A program made the position numbers and the translations under genes. A stretch of DNA of 64,000 nt from an uncultured Cellulophaga sp. (GTDB taxonomy: Bacteria > Bacteroidota > Bacteroidia > Flavobacteriales > Flavobacteriaceae), in contig CANMEI010000006.1 in NCBI GenBank assembly GCA_947496695.1, positions 1 through 64,000 on the forward strand. The letters run 5' to 3'. Below are positions 17,941 to 26,950 of this stretch, in pieces; within the stretch, counting starts at the first letter, position 1, and every line of letters starts with the position of its first letter. The notes under the pieces were generated by a model. It was not told where the DNA came from and did no database searches. It saw nothing but the letters and a program-made list of their open reading frames with translations.

Positions 17941-18332
17941 TGATAGAACAGTCTAAAAATGTTTTTAAAATATTATTAGTTGAAGATGATGAAGTTACAA
18001 ACTTCATTACAACCTCTAAATTAAAAAACTTAGGTTTTAATAATATAGAAACTGTACTAAATGGCAAGTTAGCTTTGGATTATTTATCAGAAAACTGTCC
18101 AAACCTTATTTTTTTAGATATAAATATGCCAGTAATGGATGGTTTTGAATTTTTAGAAAATAAAATCAAAAAGAATTTATGTATAAATATTCCTATAGTA
18201 ATATTAACATCCTCAAGCAGACCATCTGATCAAGAGTTAGCTTCAAAATATAAAAATGTAATAGATTATTTAGAAAAACCTTTAAATTTTGATAAAATTC
18301 AAATTATTTTAAAGAAAGTAATTCAAGTATAA
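17940..18332 (+). CDS. Single-domain response regulator
   Basis: This 130-residue protein is a bare receiver domain. It has the acidic pair VEDDEVTN near residue 15, the phosphorylation site LIFLDINMPVMDGFEF near 60, the conserved threonine/serine ILTSSS near 88 and the lysine switch EKPLNF near 113. It has no DNA-binding or enzymatic output domain, so it would work as a phosphotransfer or protein-binding switch. It is translationally coupled to the PAS kinase upstream and lies 162 bases before the second kinase, which suggests a three-component signalling unit. Rcp1/CheY-like regulators of this sort are often paired with phytochrome or PAS kinases. Confidence 0.93.
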   Translation: MIEQSKNVFKILLVEDDEVTNFITTSKLKNLGFNNIETVLNGKLALDYLSENCPNLIFLDINMPVMDGFEFLENKIKKNLCINIPIVILTSSSRPSDQELASKYKNVIDYLEKPLNFDKIQIILKKVIQV

Positions 18333-18494
18333 TAATGTGTGATTATAGCTTTTTGTTTGTTGTTTATCTATTGTGAGACGTTGTTCGTCTATATACTTTT
18401 ACTTGTGATAATTAAAGTTCTAAATTATTTTATGATTTAAATTGTGTAAAATCAGTAAGTTATAATTTTCCCCCACTGCACAAGCATATGTAAA

Positions 18495-19181
18495 ATGGAA
18501 AAGAATACAACAATAAAAGAATTAGAAGATAAGAATAAGTGTTTGGAAGAATTACTATTAATTGTAACTCATGATTTAAGAGCACCTGTTTTAAATATAG
18601 AATCTATTCTTAATATGCTTAATAATCAAGATTGTATTTTAGATAAAGGAAAACCATTATTTAAAAAGACTATTGATCAATTGTCATTAATGTCAAATAA
18701 GCTAAGATCAATCCATCAAGTGGTTAGTCTAAAATCATACGTTGATAATAAAAAAGAAGAATTTTTTTTTTCAGATATAGTGGAAACCATCAGAACAGAA
18801 TATTCTCAAGAAATAGAAGATTCAAAAGCTATTTTAAATGTAGATTTTTCTACGATGCCATCAGTAATTTACGATCCAATTCAATTTTCAACTGTTTTCT
18901 GTAATTTAATATCTAACGCAATAAAGTATAGGCATCCAGAAAAAAACTTAGAGATTAATATAATTGCTAAAAAAGAGAAAGAATTATCTGTTATAAAAGT
19001 ACAAGACAATGGCTTAGGTTTTGAAATTAATGAAAGTTCAAATAATATTTTTAGTCTTTTTAAACGAATGCATACTCATGTTGATGGATTAGGTGTAGGA
19101 CTACACTTAGTTCATTCTATAGTCACAAATAACGGAGGAAAAATTTCGGTTAAAGGTACTGAGTTTGAAATTGTTTTATAA
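18495..19181 (+). CDS. Sensorless histidine kinase, paralogue of the PAS kinase
   Basis: This 228-residue protein contains only the kinase core. The H-box is ELLLIVTHDLRAPVLNIES near residue 20, and the ATPase domain has FCNLISNAIKYRHPE, VQDNGLGFE, IFSLFKRMHTHVDGLGVGL and a final glycine-rich segment. The stretch FKRMHTHV-GLGVGL and neighbouring DNA are shared with the kinase at 16849-17940, so the two arose by duplication, with this copy lacking the PAS domain. No sensing or membrane region remains. It probably acts on the same receiver protein. It converges on the lactonase-like gene with a single base between the stops. Confidence 0.88.
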   Translation: MEKNTTIKELEDKNKCLEELLLIVTHDLRAPVLNIESILNMLNNQDCILDKGKPLFKKTIDQLSLMSNKLRSIHQVVSLKSYVDNKKEEFFFSDIVETIRTEYSQEIEDSKAILNVDFSTMPSVIYDPIQFSTVFCNLISNAIKYRHPEKNLEINIIAKKEKELSVIKVQDNGLGFEINESSNNIFSLFKRMHTHVDGLGVGLHLVHSIVTNNGGKISVKGTEFEIVL

Positions 19182-19182
19182 T

Positions 19183-20316
19183 TTATTCAGTAAATAAAAT
19201 ACAAGTAGGTGTAAATGCTTCAATTTTATCGACAAAACTCAATAATCCTGTAGTAGCATCTCTTTTAAATGAGATTAGAGTATCGGTCTCTTGATTTGCT
19301 ACTAACAAATAATTTTCATCTGGTGATAATGAAAAATTTCTAGGATGATCACCTCTCGTTGGTTCAAAACCAACTACAGTTAATTCTTTACCACTGTTAT
19401 CAATTTTAAAAATAGCAATGCTATTATGCCCCCTGTTTGATGCGTATAAAAATTTACCATCATCAGAAATATGAATATCCGCGCCTGTTGAAAAGTCGGT
19501 AAAATCATCAGGTAGAGTAGAAATTGATTTTCCTTTGATGTATTTACCGTTTTCAGATTTTAAGATTACGGTTATTGTGTTTTTAAGTTCGTTAAAAACA
19601 TAAACGATATCCTTTGTTGGATGAAAAGTCAAATGTCTTGGTCCAGAGCCTTCGCTCATTGCCAATTTCTCTTGACTAGTAGCGTTCAATTTATTAGAGA
19701 CTTTATCTATGTTATAAAACCACAAATCATTAGTCCCTAAATCTAAACTAATTATTTCATCATTATTGTTTTTATCAAACCAAGCAGAATGTACATGTGC
19801 TGCTTCTTGACGATCAGTAGAGCCTTTTCCTGTGTGTTGTTTTTTGTCTAGTAGACTTGAAATTTCTCCTGAACTATTAAGTTGAAATAAGCTTAAACTA
19901 CCTCCAGTATAATTAGAAACTAAAATATTATTATCGTTATTAATATTAATGTGACAAGGGTGTGCACCACCTGAAGCTACTCTATTTAAAAATAATAAAC
20001 TATCTTTTTTAATTTTAAAAGAGCTAACAAACCCTGTACTATCTTCATTAACTTCATTTACAGCTAAAAGAAATTTTTGATCAGGGCTAAATGTTAAATA
20101 CGAAGGACTTACAGATTTAGCAACTAATCCTATTTTATTTAATTTACCTCCAGAAGTTAAATTGTATTTATATATACCTTGACTATTTTTATTAGTATAT
20201 GTACCTACATAAAAAGTAGAATTTTTAGTTTCTGTTTGTTCTGGCACATCTATTTTTTTTTGGTTTTTACAATTGATTAATAAAAGCGTAAATAGAATAG
20301 TTATAGTTAGTTTCAT
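19183..20316 (-). CDS. Lactonase-family (6-phosphogluconolactonase-like) beta-propeller lipoprotein
   Basis: This 377-residue protein has a lipoprotein signal (MKLTITILFTLLLINC, cysteine 16) and then a seven-bladed propeller of the lactonase family. Characteristic segments are FYVGTYTNKNSQGIYKY at the start, HPCHININ, HVHSAWFDK, GSGPRHLTFHP and GDHPRNFSLSPD. Cytosolic members hydrolyse 6-phosphogluconolactone or other aldonolactones. An exported lipidated form more likely acts on sugar lactones in the periplasm or binds glycan, which is inference. It is the last gene of the minus-strand SGNH-GH20-lactonase series in the polysaccharide utilization locus, 31 bases after the GH20 gene. Confidence 0.85.
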   Translation of the reverse strand: MKLTITILFTLLLINCKNQKKIDVPEQTETKNSTFYVGTYTNKNSQGIYKYNLTSGGKLNKIGLVAKSVSPSYLTFSPDQKFLLAVNEVNEDSTGFVSSFKIKKDSLLFLNRVASGGAHPCHININNDNNILVSNYTGGSLSLFQLNSSGEISSLLDKKQHTGKGSTDRQEAAHVHSAWFDKNNNDEIISLDLGTNDLWFYNIDKVSNKLNATSQEKLAMSEGSGPRHLTFHPTKDIVYVFNELKNTITVILKSENGKYIKGKSISTLPDDFTDFSTGADIHISDDGKFLYASNRGHNSIAIFKIDNSGKELTVVGFEPTRGDHPRNFSLSPDENYLLVANQETDTLISFKRDATTGLLSFVDKIEAFTPTCILFTE

Positions 20317-20347
20317 GATGTATTTTTTAAATTTAAATACTTTTTTA

Positions 20348-21940
20348 TTAATTAGAAATATTCCAATCTATTAATTGAGAAGGGTAATAATTCACATTCA
20401 TTCTTTTTAAATAAGAAGCTTGATTTGCAAGCCTAATTTTATAGTTGTCCCAATTTCTTTTTTCATCAACAGACCAACCTAATTCTGCGTGGCCAATAAT
20501 TCTTGGGAATGCTAAATATTCTAATGTAGCCATATTTGTTATTGTTTCAGACCATAATGGTGCTTCTAAACCAAGAATATTAGTTTTGTTTAATTCTTCA
20601 AAATATAAACTTGGAGACCAATTATAAGCAACATCAACAGGAACGTATCCGGCCCAATCTAAACCATATGTTGAAGATTTGTCATATTTCATATCTAAAT
20701 ATGTTTTTTTGGCTGGAGATAAAATAATTTTCATTCCTTTTTCATTAGCTTCAACAGAATGCTCTTTATCTCGCCAGTGTTGTGCAATACTTTGCGATCC
20801 AATATTTGCTTGCGATATTTCATCCCAACCTATCATTTGTTTATTGTATTTCTGAACTATTTTTTCAACAGTATTTAAAAAGTAGATGTAATCTTTCTTT
20901 TTGGTAACAAAGCTCTCATCTCCACCAATATGAAAATAAGGACCAGGAGTTATTGCACTAATTTCACGAATAACATCATCAATAAATTTATAAACGGTAT
21001 CTTTTTGTGCATCAAAAGTGCTAAAGCCAACGCGCATACCAGTATATGTTTTTGGTGTTTTTCCATTTCCGTTTAAAATAGGATAAGCAACTACAGCTGC
21101 ATTGGTGTGCCCTGGCATATCAATTTCAGGGATAATAGTAATAAAATGTTTTGCAGCATATGCTACAATGCTTTTGTAATCTTCTTGAGTGTAAAAACCA
21201 CCTTTGCCACCACCAACTTCTGTATTACCTGAAACTTGTGTAAGTTTCGGCCATGATTTTATTTCAATTCGCCAGCCTTGATCATCAGACAAGTGTAAGT
21301 GAAGCATATTTATTTTGTAATAAGCTAATAGGTCAATATACTTTTTAACATCATCAACACTAAAAAAATGTCGAGAAACATCAAGCATACTCCCTCTATA
21401 TTCAAAATTAGGACTATCTGTTATTTTTCCAGTTGGTACTAACCACATTTTATGATTAGTAATAGTGTCATTACTTTTATTTGGTATAATTTGGCGTAAG
21501 GTTTGTACTGCTCTAAAAGCGCCTTCGGCAGATTTTGAATTGATAATAATAGAATCTTTAGCAATATACAGTTCGTATGATTCTTTAGTTGTTAAACTAA
21601 TACTATCAGATTTGTTTATATATATAATACGCTCAACCGTTTCATTTGTGGTAGAATTTACAGGAATTGTTAAATTGATATGCTCTTTTATTTTTTCAGA
21701 AAGAAATAAGCCTACTTCTTCAAATTCTTTTGAAGTTTGAGAAGTGTAAATTACGGTATTAGAATCTAAACCAAAAGCACTATTTGTAGCTATAATTTTT
21801 GAGGGCTTTGGAATGATGTTTTCATTAGCTAAATTAGTTTCAGGAAAATGTAAAATTGGTTTTTTCTTTTTTTCTCCGCAAGAAATAGAGATTATCACAA
21901 GTAGCAATAATGTAGTTTTTAGTAAGGTTGTTTTTTTCAT
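20348..21940 (-). CDS. Beta-N-acetylhexosaminidase, GH20 lipoprotein
   Basis: This 530-residue enzyme starts with a lipoprotein signal (cysteine 21 in ISISC). A GH20 N-terminal alpha/beta domain occupies about residues 35-165. The catalytic TIM barrel begins at FEYRGSMLDVSRHFFSVDDV and includes LHLHLSDDQGWRIEI, IPEIDMPGHTNA and the catalytic Asp-Glu pair in FHIGGDESF near residue 340. The conserved tryptophans WDEI and APLWSETI follow. GH20 enzymes release terminal N-acetylglucosamine or N-acetylgalactosamine using substrate-assisted catalysis. It lies in the divergent minus-strand arm of the utilization locus, 18 bases after the SGNH gene, so it probably trims side chains or oligosaccharides from the same glycan. 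Confidence 0.94.
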   Translation of the reverse strand: MKKTTLLKTTLLLLVIISISCGEKKKKPILHFPETNLANENIIPKPSKIIATNSAFGLDSNTVIYTSQTSKEFEEVGLFLSEKIKEHINLTIPVNSTTNETVERIIYINKSDSISLTTKESYELYIAKDSIIINSKSAEGAFRAVQTLRQIIPNKSNDTITNHKMWLVPTGKITDSPNFEYRGSMLDVSRHFFSVDDVKKYIDLLAYYKINMLHLHLSDDQGWRIEIKSWPKLTQVSGNTEVGGGKGGFYTQEDYKSIVAYAAKHFITIIPEIDMPGHTNAAVVAYPILNGNGKTPKTYTGMRVGFSTFDAQKDTVYKFIDDVIREISAITPGPYFHIGGDESFVTKKKDYIYFLNTVEKIVQKYNKQMIGWDEISQANIGSQSIAQHWRDKEHSVEANEKGMKIILSPAKKTYLDMKYDKSSTYGLDWAGYVPVDVAYNWSPSLYFEELNKTNILGLEAPLWSETITNMATLEYLAFPRIIGHAELGWSVDEKRNWDNYKIRLANQASYLKRMNVNYYPSQLIDWNISN

Positions 21941-21958
21941 TTGGAATAATAAAATAAG

Positions 21959-22603
21959 TTAGTCTATGTAGTTTTTAATAACGGAATGCCAAAGGTTGTA
22001 ACCTTCACCGTTCATATGCAATCCGTCGCTAACAAAAATATTGGTTCTAAGCTTTTTGTTTTCAAACATAATATCCCAAACATTAGCATAAGCTAGGTTA
22101 GGGTTTGCATCACAAAGTAATTTTAGTTTTTTATTTAAATATTTATACTTTCTTCTTAATTTCCACCTTGCAATACTTGGTTTTACTGATATTATAACAA
22201 TTTTAGTGTTTAAATCATATTGGTTAATCTTGGCTATGATTTTGTTATAATTATCAAGAATATCATTAGGTTTCATTTTTGAAGATATATCATTGTCGCC
22301 TTCATAAATAAACACTTTTTTAGGTTTATATTTAAGAATTAACTCATCGGTATAACCAAGTAAATCTGTAGTTTTTGACCCACCAAAACCTGAGTTTATT
22401 ATTTGATATTGAGGGAATATTTCATGTAAATTTCTCCACATTCTAATACTTGAACTTCCGGTAAAAACTATAGTTTCTTTATTAGCGTCCCATAATGTAT
22501 CATATTTTACAGTTATTTTTTCTACCTCTTTATGTAAATACGAATTGTTCTGCGCTATGCAATATGTTGAAAAAAGGATATAAATAAAAAAGAAACTTCT
22601 CAC
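21959..22603 (-). CDS. Secreted SGNH/GDSL hydrolase
   Basis: This 214-residue protein has a signal peptide (MRSFFFIYILFSTYCIAQ) and the SGNH blocks: catalytic serine in VFTGSSSIRMWRN, glycine block NSGFGGSKTTDLLG, asparagine block YEGDNDISSKM, and the Asp-His block VSDGLHMNGEGYNLW near the C-terminus. Family members deacetylate or de-esterify sugars and lipids. As first gene of the minus-strand arm next to GH20, it most likely removes acyl groups from the imported glycan. The TYC before IAQ could also be read as a lipobox, but IAQ|NN cleavage is more typical. Confidence 0.85.
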   Translation of the reverse strand: MRSFFFIYILFSTYCIAQNNSYLHKEVEKITVKYDTLWDANKETIVFTGSSSIRMWRNLHEIFPQYQIINSGFGGSKTTDLLGYTDELILKYKPKKVFIYEGDNDISSKMKPNDILDNYNKIIAKINQYDLNTKIVIISVKPSIARWKLRRKYKYLNKKLKLLCDANPNLAYANVWDIMFENKKLRTNIFVSDGLHMNGEGYNLWHSVIKNYID

Positions 22604-22945
22604 TTGAAATAATTTTAATTTTCTTAAAGATAAATGTTCTAAAACAGAAGATGCATTTATTGAAATATTTTATAATTTTTTTAATAAAACATCTTTAAGT
22701 TTTAATACTAAAAAACACCTATGATTTAATTAAATCTGTAAATCACATAAAAATATAAAAGACAGTTTTGTCAACTATAATTAGTAATTAATGAATTATA
22801 ATTGATAGAATCTAATTTTTTTAATAATTACAATAGTAAATGATTAAAAAAACAACATATGTTTCATCAAATGCTTGATTTGTAATACTTCTGTTTTTAT
22901 ATCTAAGATACTTTTACAGCAGTATTGTTTATAAAACCAACCTGC
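22604..22945. other. Divergent intergenic region between the two arms of the utilization locus
   Basis: This 342-bp AT-rich stretch separates the SGNH-GH20-lactonase genes from the GH30-GH3 genes and must hold both promoters. I find no exact TAnnTTTG element in either orientation and no open frame of interest. It contains ATGTTTCA at 22859-22866, an octamer also present in the SusC upstream region at 31309-31316, but the match is too short to claim a shared operator. Confidence 0.5.
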
Positions 22946-24424
22946 ATGAAAAAGTCACTCTATATAATTTTAATTCTATTAATTTATTCTTGTTCTAATT
23001 CTAAAAAAGAAATATTAGCACCTATTGAAATAACCAATAATACTAAAATTTCAAATCCATTTTTTAATAAACAATTAAAAGTATATACAACAGCAAAAGA
23101 TACTAACTTGAAACTGTCGGAAACTAAAAAAACTGTTTTTGATTCAACAAGTCAGGTTTTAGAATCAGAAATTTCAGTTTTTGTAAATCCTCATAAAACT
23201 TTTCAAAAATTTTTAGGAATTGGAGGTGCAATTACAGATGCTTCTGCAGAAGTTTTTTCAAGTTTGAATAAAGAAAAACAAAATCAATTATTAGAGTCTT
23301 ATTTTGGGGAAGAAGGTATAGGTTATAATGTTATTCGAACAAGTATTCATAGTTGTGACTTTAGCTCAAAGAGTTATACATATATAAATGAGGGAGATGC
23401 TTTATTAGAAACATTTTCTATTGAAAAAGATAGAGAATATAGAATTCCTATGATAAAAAGAGCAGCTGCATTAATTGGTGATGATATGGTTTTTTATGCA
23501 AGTCCATGGAGTCCTCCAGCATTTATGAAAACAAATAAAAATATGCTAAATGGCGGTAAATTATTGTCAGAATTTAGTCAAGCTTGGGCAAATTATTATG
23601 TGAAATTTATAAAAGCATATGAAGCTGAAGGTTTGCCTGTTTGGGGCGTTACTATTCAGAATGAGCCTATGGCTGTTCAAATATGGGAGTCATGTATATA
23701 TACAGCTGAAGAAGAACGTGATTTTTTAAAAAATTACTTAGGCCCTACGTTTGAAAAAGAAAGTTTAGGGAATAAAAATATTGTGGTGTGGGATCATAAC
23801 CGCGATTTATTATCACAGAGAGTAAATACAATTTTTGAAGACCAAGAGGCTTCAAAATATGCATGGGGAACAGGTTTTCATTGGTATGAGACATGGGCAG
23901 GAGGAAACCCAATGTATGAGAATCTAAAAAATACAAATGAGTCTTTCCCTGATAAAAATTTATTATTTACAGAGGGGTGTAATGAAAAATTTGATGCTAC
24001 AAAATATCAATATTGGCCAAATGCAGAAAGGTATGGTAATTCAATGATAAATGATTTTAATAGTGGAGTAGTAGGATGGACCGACTGGAATATTTTATTA
24101 AATGAAAATGGAGGGCCAAATCATGTTGGTAATTTTTGTTTTTCACCAGTACATGCAGATACTCAAACAGGTGAGTTAATTTACACTCCATCATACTATT
24201 ATATAGGTCATTTTTCAAAATTCATTAAACCTGGAGCAGTAAGAGTAAGTACAACAACTAGTAGAAGCACACTTGAGAGTACCACTTTTAAAAATCAAAA
24301 TGGTTCTATGGTTACTGTGGTAATGAATAAAACTGAAAAAACAATAATTTACAACTTAGTTGTTGAAGACGGTAAAGTTTCACTAGAAATAGCACCCCAC
24401 GCAATACAATCTATAATTTATTAA
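22946..24424 (+). CDS. GH30-family glycoside hydrolase lipoprotein
   Basis: From ATG 22946 this is a 492-residue lipoprotein (MKKSLYIILILLIYSC, cysteine 16); a TTG seven codons upstream would spoil the signal. The GH30 fold is clear from FLGIGGAITDASAEVF, YNVIRTSIHSCDFS, YASPWSPPAFMKTN, the acid/base glutamate in VTIQNEPM, and the nucleophile glutamate in LLFTEGCNE near residue 340. The C-terminal beta domain is the usual GH30 side domain. Subfamilies include glucosylceramidases, beta-1,6-glucanases and beta-xylosidases; the pairing with GH3 suggests a beta-glucanase. The downstream GH3 gene follows after two bases. Confidence 0.9.
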   Translation: MKKSLYIILILLIYSCSNSKKEILAPIEITNNTKISNPFFNKQLKVYTTAKDTNLKLSETKKTVFDSTSQVLESEISVFVNPHKTFQKFLGIGGAITDASAEVFSSLNKEKQNQLLESYFGEEGIGYNVIRTSIHSCDFSSKSYTYINEGDALLETFSIEKDREYRIPMIKRAAALIGDDMVFYASPWSPPAFMKTNKNMLNGGKLLSEFSQAWANYYVKFIKAYEAEGLPVWGVTIQNEPMAVQIWESCIYTAEEERDFLKNYLGPTFEKESLGNKNIVVWDHNRDLLSQRVNTIFEDQEASKYAWGTGFHWYETWAGGNPMYENLKNTNESFPDKNLLFTEGCNEKFDATKYQYWPNAERYGNSMINDFNSGVVGWTDWNILLNENGGPNHVGNFCFSPVHADTQTGELIYTPSYYYIGHFSKFIKPGAVRVSTTTSRSTLESTTFKNQNGSMVTVVMNKTEKTIIYNLVVEDGKVSLEIAPHAIQSIIY

Positions 24425-24426
24425 AT

Positions 24427-26736
24427 ATGAAAATGAAAAAATATCTAGTTTATGTTCTTCTTACAGGCATAATTTACTCATGTAAAAACACTAATGAGAA
24501 TATAACTGAGCTAAAAGAAAGTTCATCTCAAATAAAAACAAATGATGATATTGATAAAAAGGTAAATAACCTTTTGGCTAAGATGACTTTAGAAGAAAAA
24601 ATTGGTCAAATGAATCAATATAGTGGTTTTTGGGATGTTACAGGGCCTAGCCCAGAAAAAGAAGAAGCAGCTATTAAATATGAACATATTAAAAAAGGAT
24701 ATGTTGGATCTATGCTAAATGTAAAAGAAGGTGTTGCACATGTAAGAGCAATTCAAAAAATAGCAGTAGAAGAGTCTAGGTTGGGCATACCAATAATTTT
24801 TGCATTTGATGTTATACATGGTTTTAAAACTATTGGTCCTATTCCTATTGCTGAGTCTGCAAGCTGGGATATTGAAGCTATAAAAAAATTAACTCAAAAT
24901 GCAGCTGAAGAAGCTGCTGCATATGGTATCAACTGGACTTTTGCTCCAATGGTTGATATTTCAAGAGATGCACGATGGGGTCGTGTTATGGAAGGTGGAG
25001 GAGAAGATCCGTATTTAGGCAGTAAAATTGCAGTGGCTAGAGTATCAGGTTTTCAGGGTGATGATTTAGGAGCAACAAATACAATTGCAGCTTGTGCAAA
25101 ACACTTTGCAGCTTATGGTTTTTCTGAATCTGGTAGAGAATATAATACTGTAGATGTAGGTACGTCAACTTTAAATAATATTGTATTTCCACCTTTTAAA
25201 GCGGCAACAGAAGCTGGTGTCAAAACTTTTATGAATGGTTTTAATGAATTAAATGGAATACCAGCAACAGGTAATGCATATTTACAACGAGATGTTTTAA
25301 AAGGTGATTGGGGTTTTCAAGGTTTTGTGGTATCTGATTGGGCTTCAATGAAAGAAATGGTTGCACATGGTTATGCAAAAGATAAAAAAGAAGCTTCTGA
25401 ATTAGCTGTTAAAGCAGGTTCAGATATGGATATGGAATCGTATGCTTATGTAAATGAATTAGCTGATTTGGTTAAAGAGGGTATTGTAGAAGAATCACTT
25501 ATTGATGATGCAGTTAAACGTATTTTAAGAGTGAAGTTTGAATTAGGACTGTTTGAAGACCCTTACAAATACTGTGATGAGCAAAGGCAAAAAGAGGTAT
25601 CTGGTAAACAAGAATTTATTGATGGTATTTTAGATATGGCAAAGAAGTCTATTGTGCTTCTTAAAAATGAAAATAACTTATTGCCTTTAAAAAAGAAAAA
25701 TCAAAAAATAGCTTTAATTGGTGCTTTAGCCAATGATAAAACAAGTCCTTTAGGTAATTGGAGACTAGCAGGAGAGCCTGAAACAGCAGTTACTGTTTTA
25801 GAGGGTATGGAAAAATATACAGGTAATTCGCTTAATTATGCAAAAGGTGCTGATTTGGTGATTCCAAATTCGGAAATAGAAATGCCAATTGAAATTGCAG
25901 TAAATGAAACCGACAAATCTGACTTTACTGAAGCAATAGCTTTAGCTAAAAAATCTGATGTAGTAGTAATGGTTTTAGGTGAACATGCTTTTCAAAGTGG
26001 AGAAGCAAGAAGTAGATCAAATATTGGTTTGCCAGGTGTGCAACAACAACTTTTAGAAGCAGTATATAAAGTAAATAAGAATATTGTTCTTGTTTTAACT
26101 AACGGAAGACCACTAACAATTCCGTGGGCAGATGAAAATATACCTGCAATTGTTGAAGCGTGGCAACTAGGTATGCAAAGTGGTAATGCTATTGCACAGG
26201 TACTTTATGGCGATTATAACCCAAGTGGTAAATTACCAATGACATTCCCGAGAAACGTGGGGCAAATACCAATTTATTACAATCATAAAAATACAGGAAG
26301 GCCAGCAACAGTAAATAATGATGTGTATTGGTCTCATTATATTGATGTAGAAAACACGCCCTTGTATTCATTTGGTTATGGACTAAGTTATACAACTTTT
26401 TCTTATGCTAATTTAAGAGTAAATAAGGGAGGTGAAAACAAAATTGAAGTGTCAGTAGACTTAACTAATACAGGTGATGTAAAAGGTAAAGAAGTTGCTC
26501 AATTATACATTCATGATAAATTTGCTAGCATAACAAGACCGGTAAGGGAATTGAAAGGTTTTGAACTTGTAGAATTAGCGCCAAATGAAACTAAAACAAT
26601 CCGTTTTACATTAACAGAAAAAGAATTAGGTTTTTATGATAATCAAGCAAATTATATAGTAGAACCAGGAGAATTTGACATTTATGTTGGGGGTAATTCT
26701 GATGCTAAATTGATGAGTAATTTTCTTCTAGAATAA
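24427..26736 (+). CDS. bglX: GH3 beta-glucosidase lipoprotein
   Basis: This 769-residue enzyme has a lipoprotein signal (cysteine 19 in IIYSC) and the full GH3 architecture: TIM-barrel domain at about residues 40-370 with GINWTFAPMVDISRDARWGR and nucleophile aspartate in GFVVSDWASM, the alpha/beta sandwich domain to about 640 (SIVLLKNENNLLPL), and a fibronectin III-like C-terminal domain from about residue 655. It resembles BglX-type periplasmic beta-glucosidases that cleave short beta-glucan oligomers to glucose. It is co-transcribed with the GH30 gene, which would supply the oligomers. A second methionine at 24433 is also possible as start. Confidence 0.93.
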   Translation: MKMKKYLVYVLLTGIIYSCKNTNENITELKESSSQIKTNDDIDKKVNNLLAKMTLEEKIGQMNQYSGFWDVTGPSPEKEEAAIKYEHIKKGYVGSMLNVKEGVAHVRAIQKIAVEESRLGIPIIFAFDVIHGFKTIGPIPIAESASWDIEAIKKLTQNAAEEAAAYGINWTFAPMVDISRDARWGRVMEGGGEDPYLGSKIAVARVSGFQGDDLGATNTIAACAKHFAAYGFSESGREYNTVDVGTSTLNNIVFPPFKAATEAGVKTFMNGFNELNGIPATGNAYLQRDVLKGDWGFQGFVVSDWASMKEMVAHGYAKDKKEASELAVKAGSDMDMESYAYVNELADLVKEGIVEESLIDDAVKRILRVKFELGLFEDPYKYCDEQRQKEVSGKQEFIDGILDMAKKSIVLLKNENNLLPLKKKNQKIALIGALANDKTSPLGNWRLAGEPETAVTVLEGMEKYTGNSLNYAKGADLVIPNSEIEMPIEIAVNETDKSDFTEAIALAKKSDVVVMVLGEHAFQSGEARSRSNIGLPGVQQQLLEAVYKVNKNIVLVLTNGRPLTIPWADENIPAIVEAWQLGMQSGNAIAQVLYGDYNPSGKLPMTFPRNVGQIPIYYNHKNTGRPATVNNDVYWSHYIDVENTPLYSFGYGLSYTTFSYANLRVNKGGENKIEVSVDLTNTGDVKGKEVAQLYIHDKFASITRPVRELKGFELVELAPNETKTIRFTLTEKELGFYDNQANYIVEPGEFDIYVGGNSDAKLMSNFLLE

Positions 26737-26869
26737 AATTATTTATACTATTCACTCTATTTTATTTAGAATCTAATTGTAAATTAGTTTTAATATGTAG
26801 TAAAATTAGTGTTAAAAAAATAGTTACTTCTATTTTATTTATAAAAAAATAGAAATATATGTATGTAAA

Positions 26870-26877
26870 TAGGTTTG
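26870..26877 (+). promoter_or_regulatory. Candidate -7 element of the hybrid two-component gene
   Basis: TAGGTTTG matches TAnnTTTG and lies 73 bases before the ATG at 26951. No -33 element is evident. It is the best match in the 214-bp gap after the GH3 gene, and I see no hairpin terminator in that gap, so readthrough from GH3 is also possible. Confidence 0.3.
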
Positions 26878-26950
26878 TAGTAAGAATGGCTAATATTTAT
26901 TTTTAGTAATTTTTGTTGTAAACCTATTTTTTTAAAAGAGTATTTTCAAA

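Noticed and set aside
18340..18400. Small AGACG/CGTCT hairpin between the response regulator and second kinase
   Set aside because: The stem is only five bases with no T-run, too weak to call a terminator.
22925..22945. TTG start for the GH30 gene
   Set aside because: It would place seven residues before an otherwise perfect lipoprotein signal peptide.
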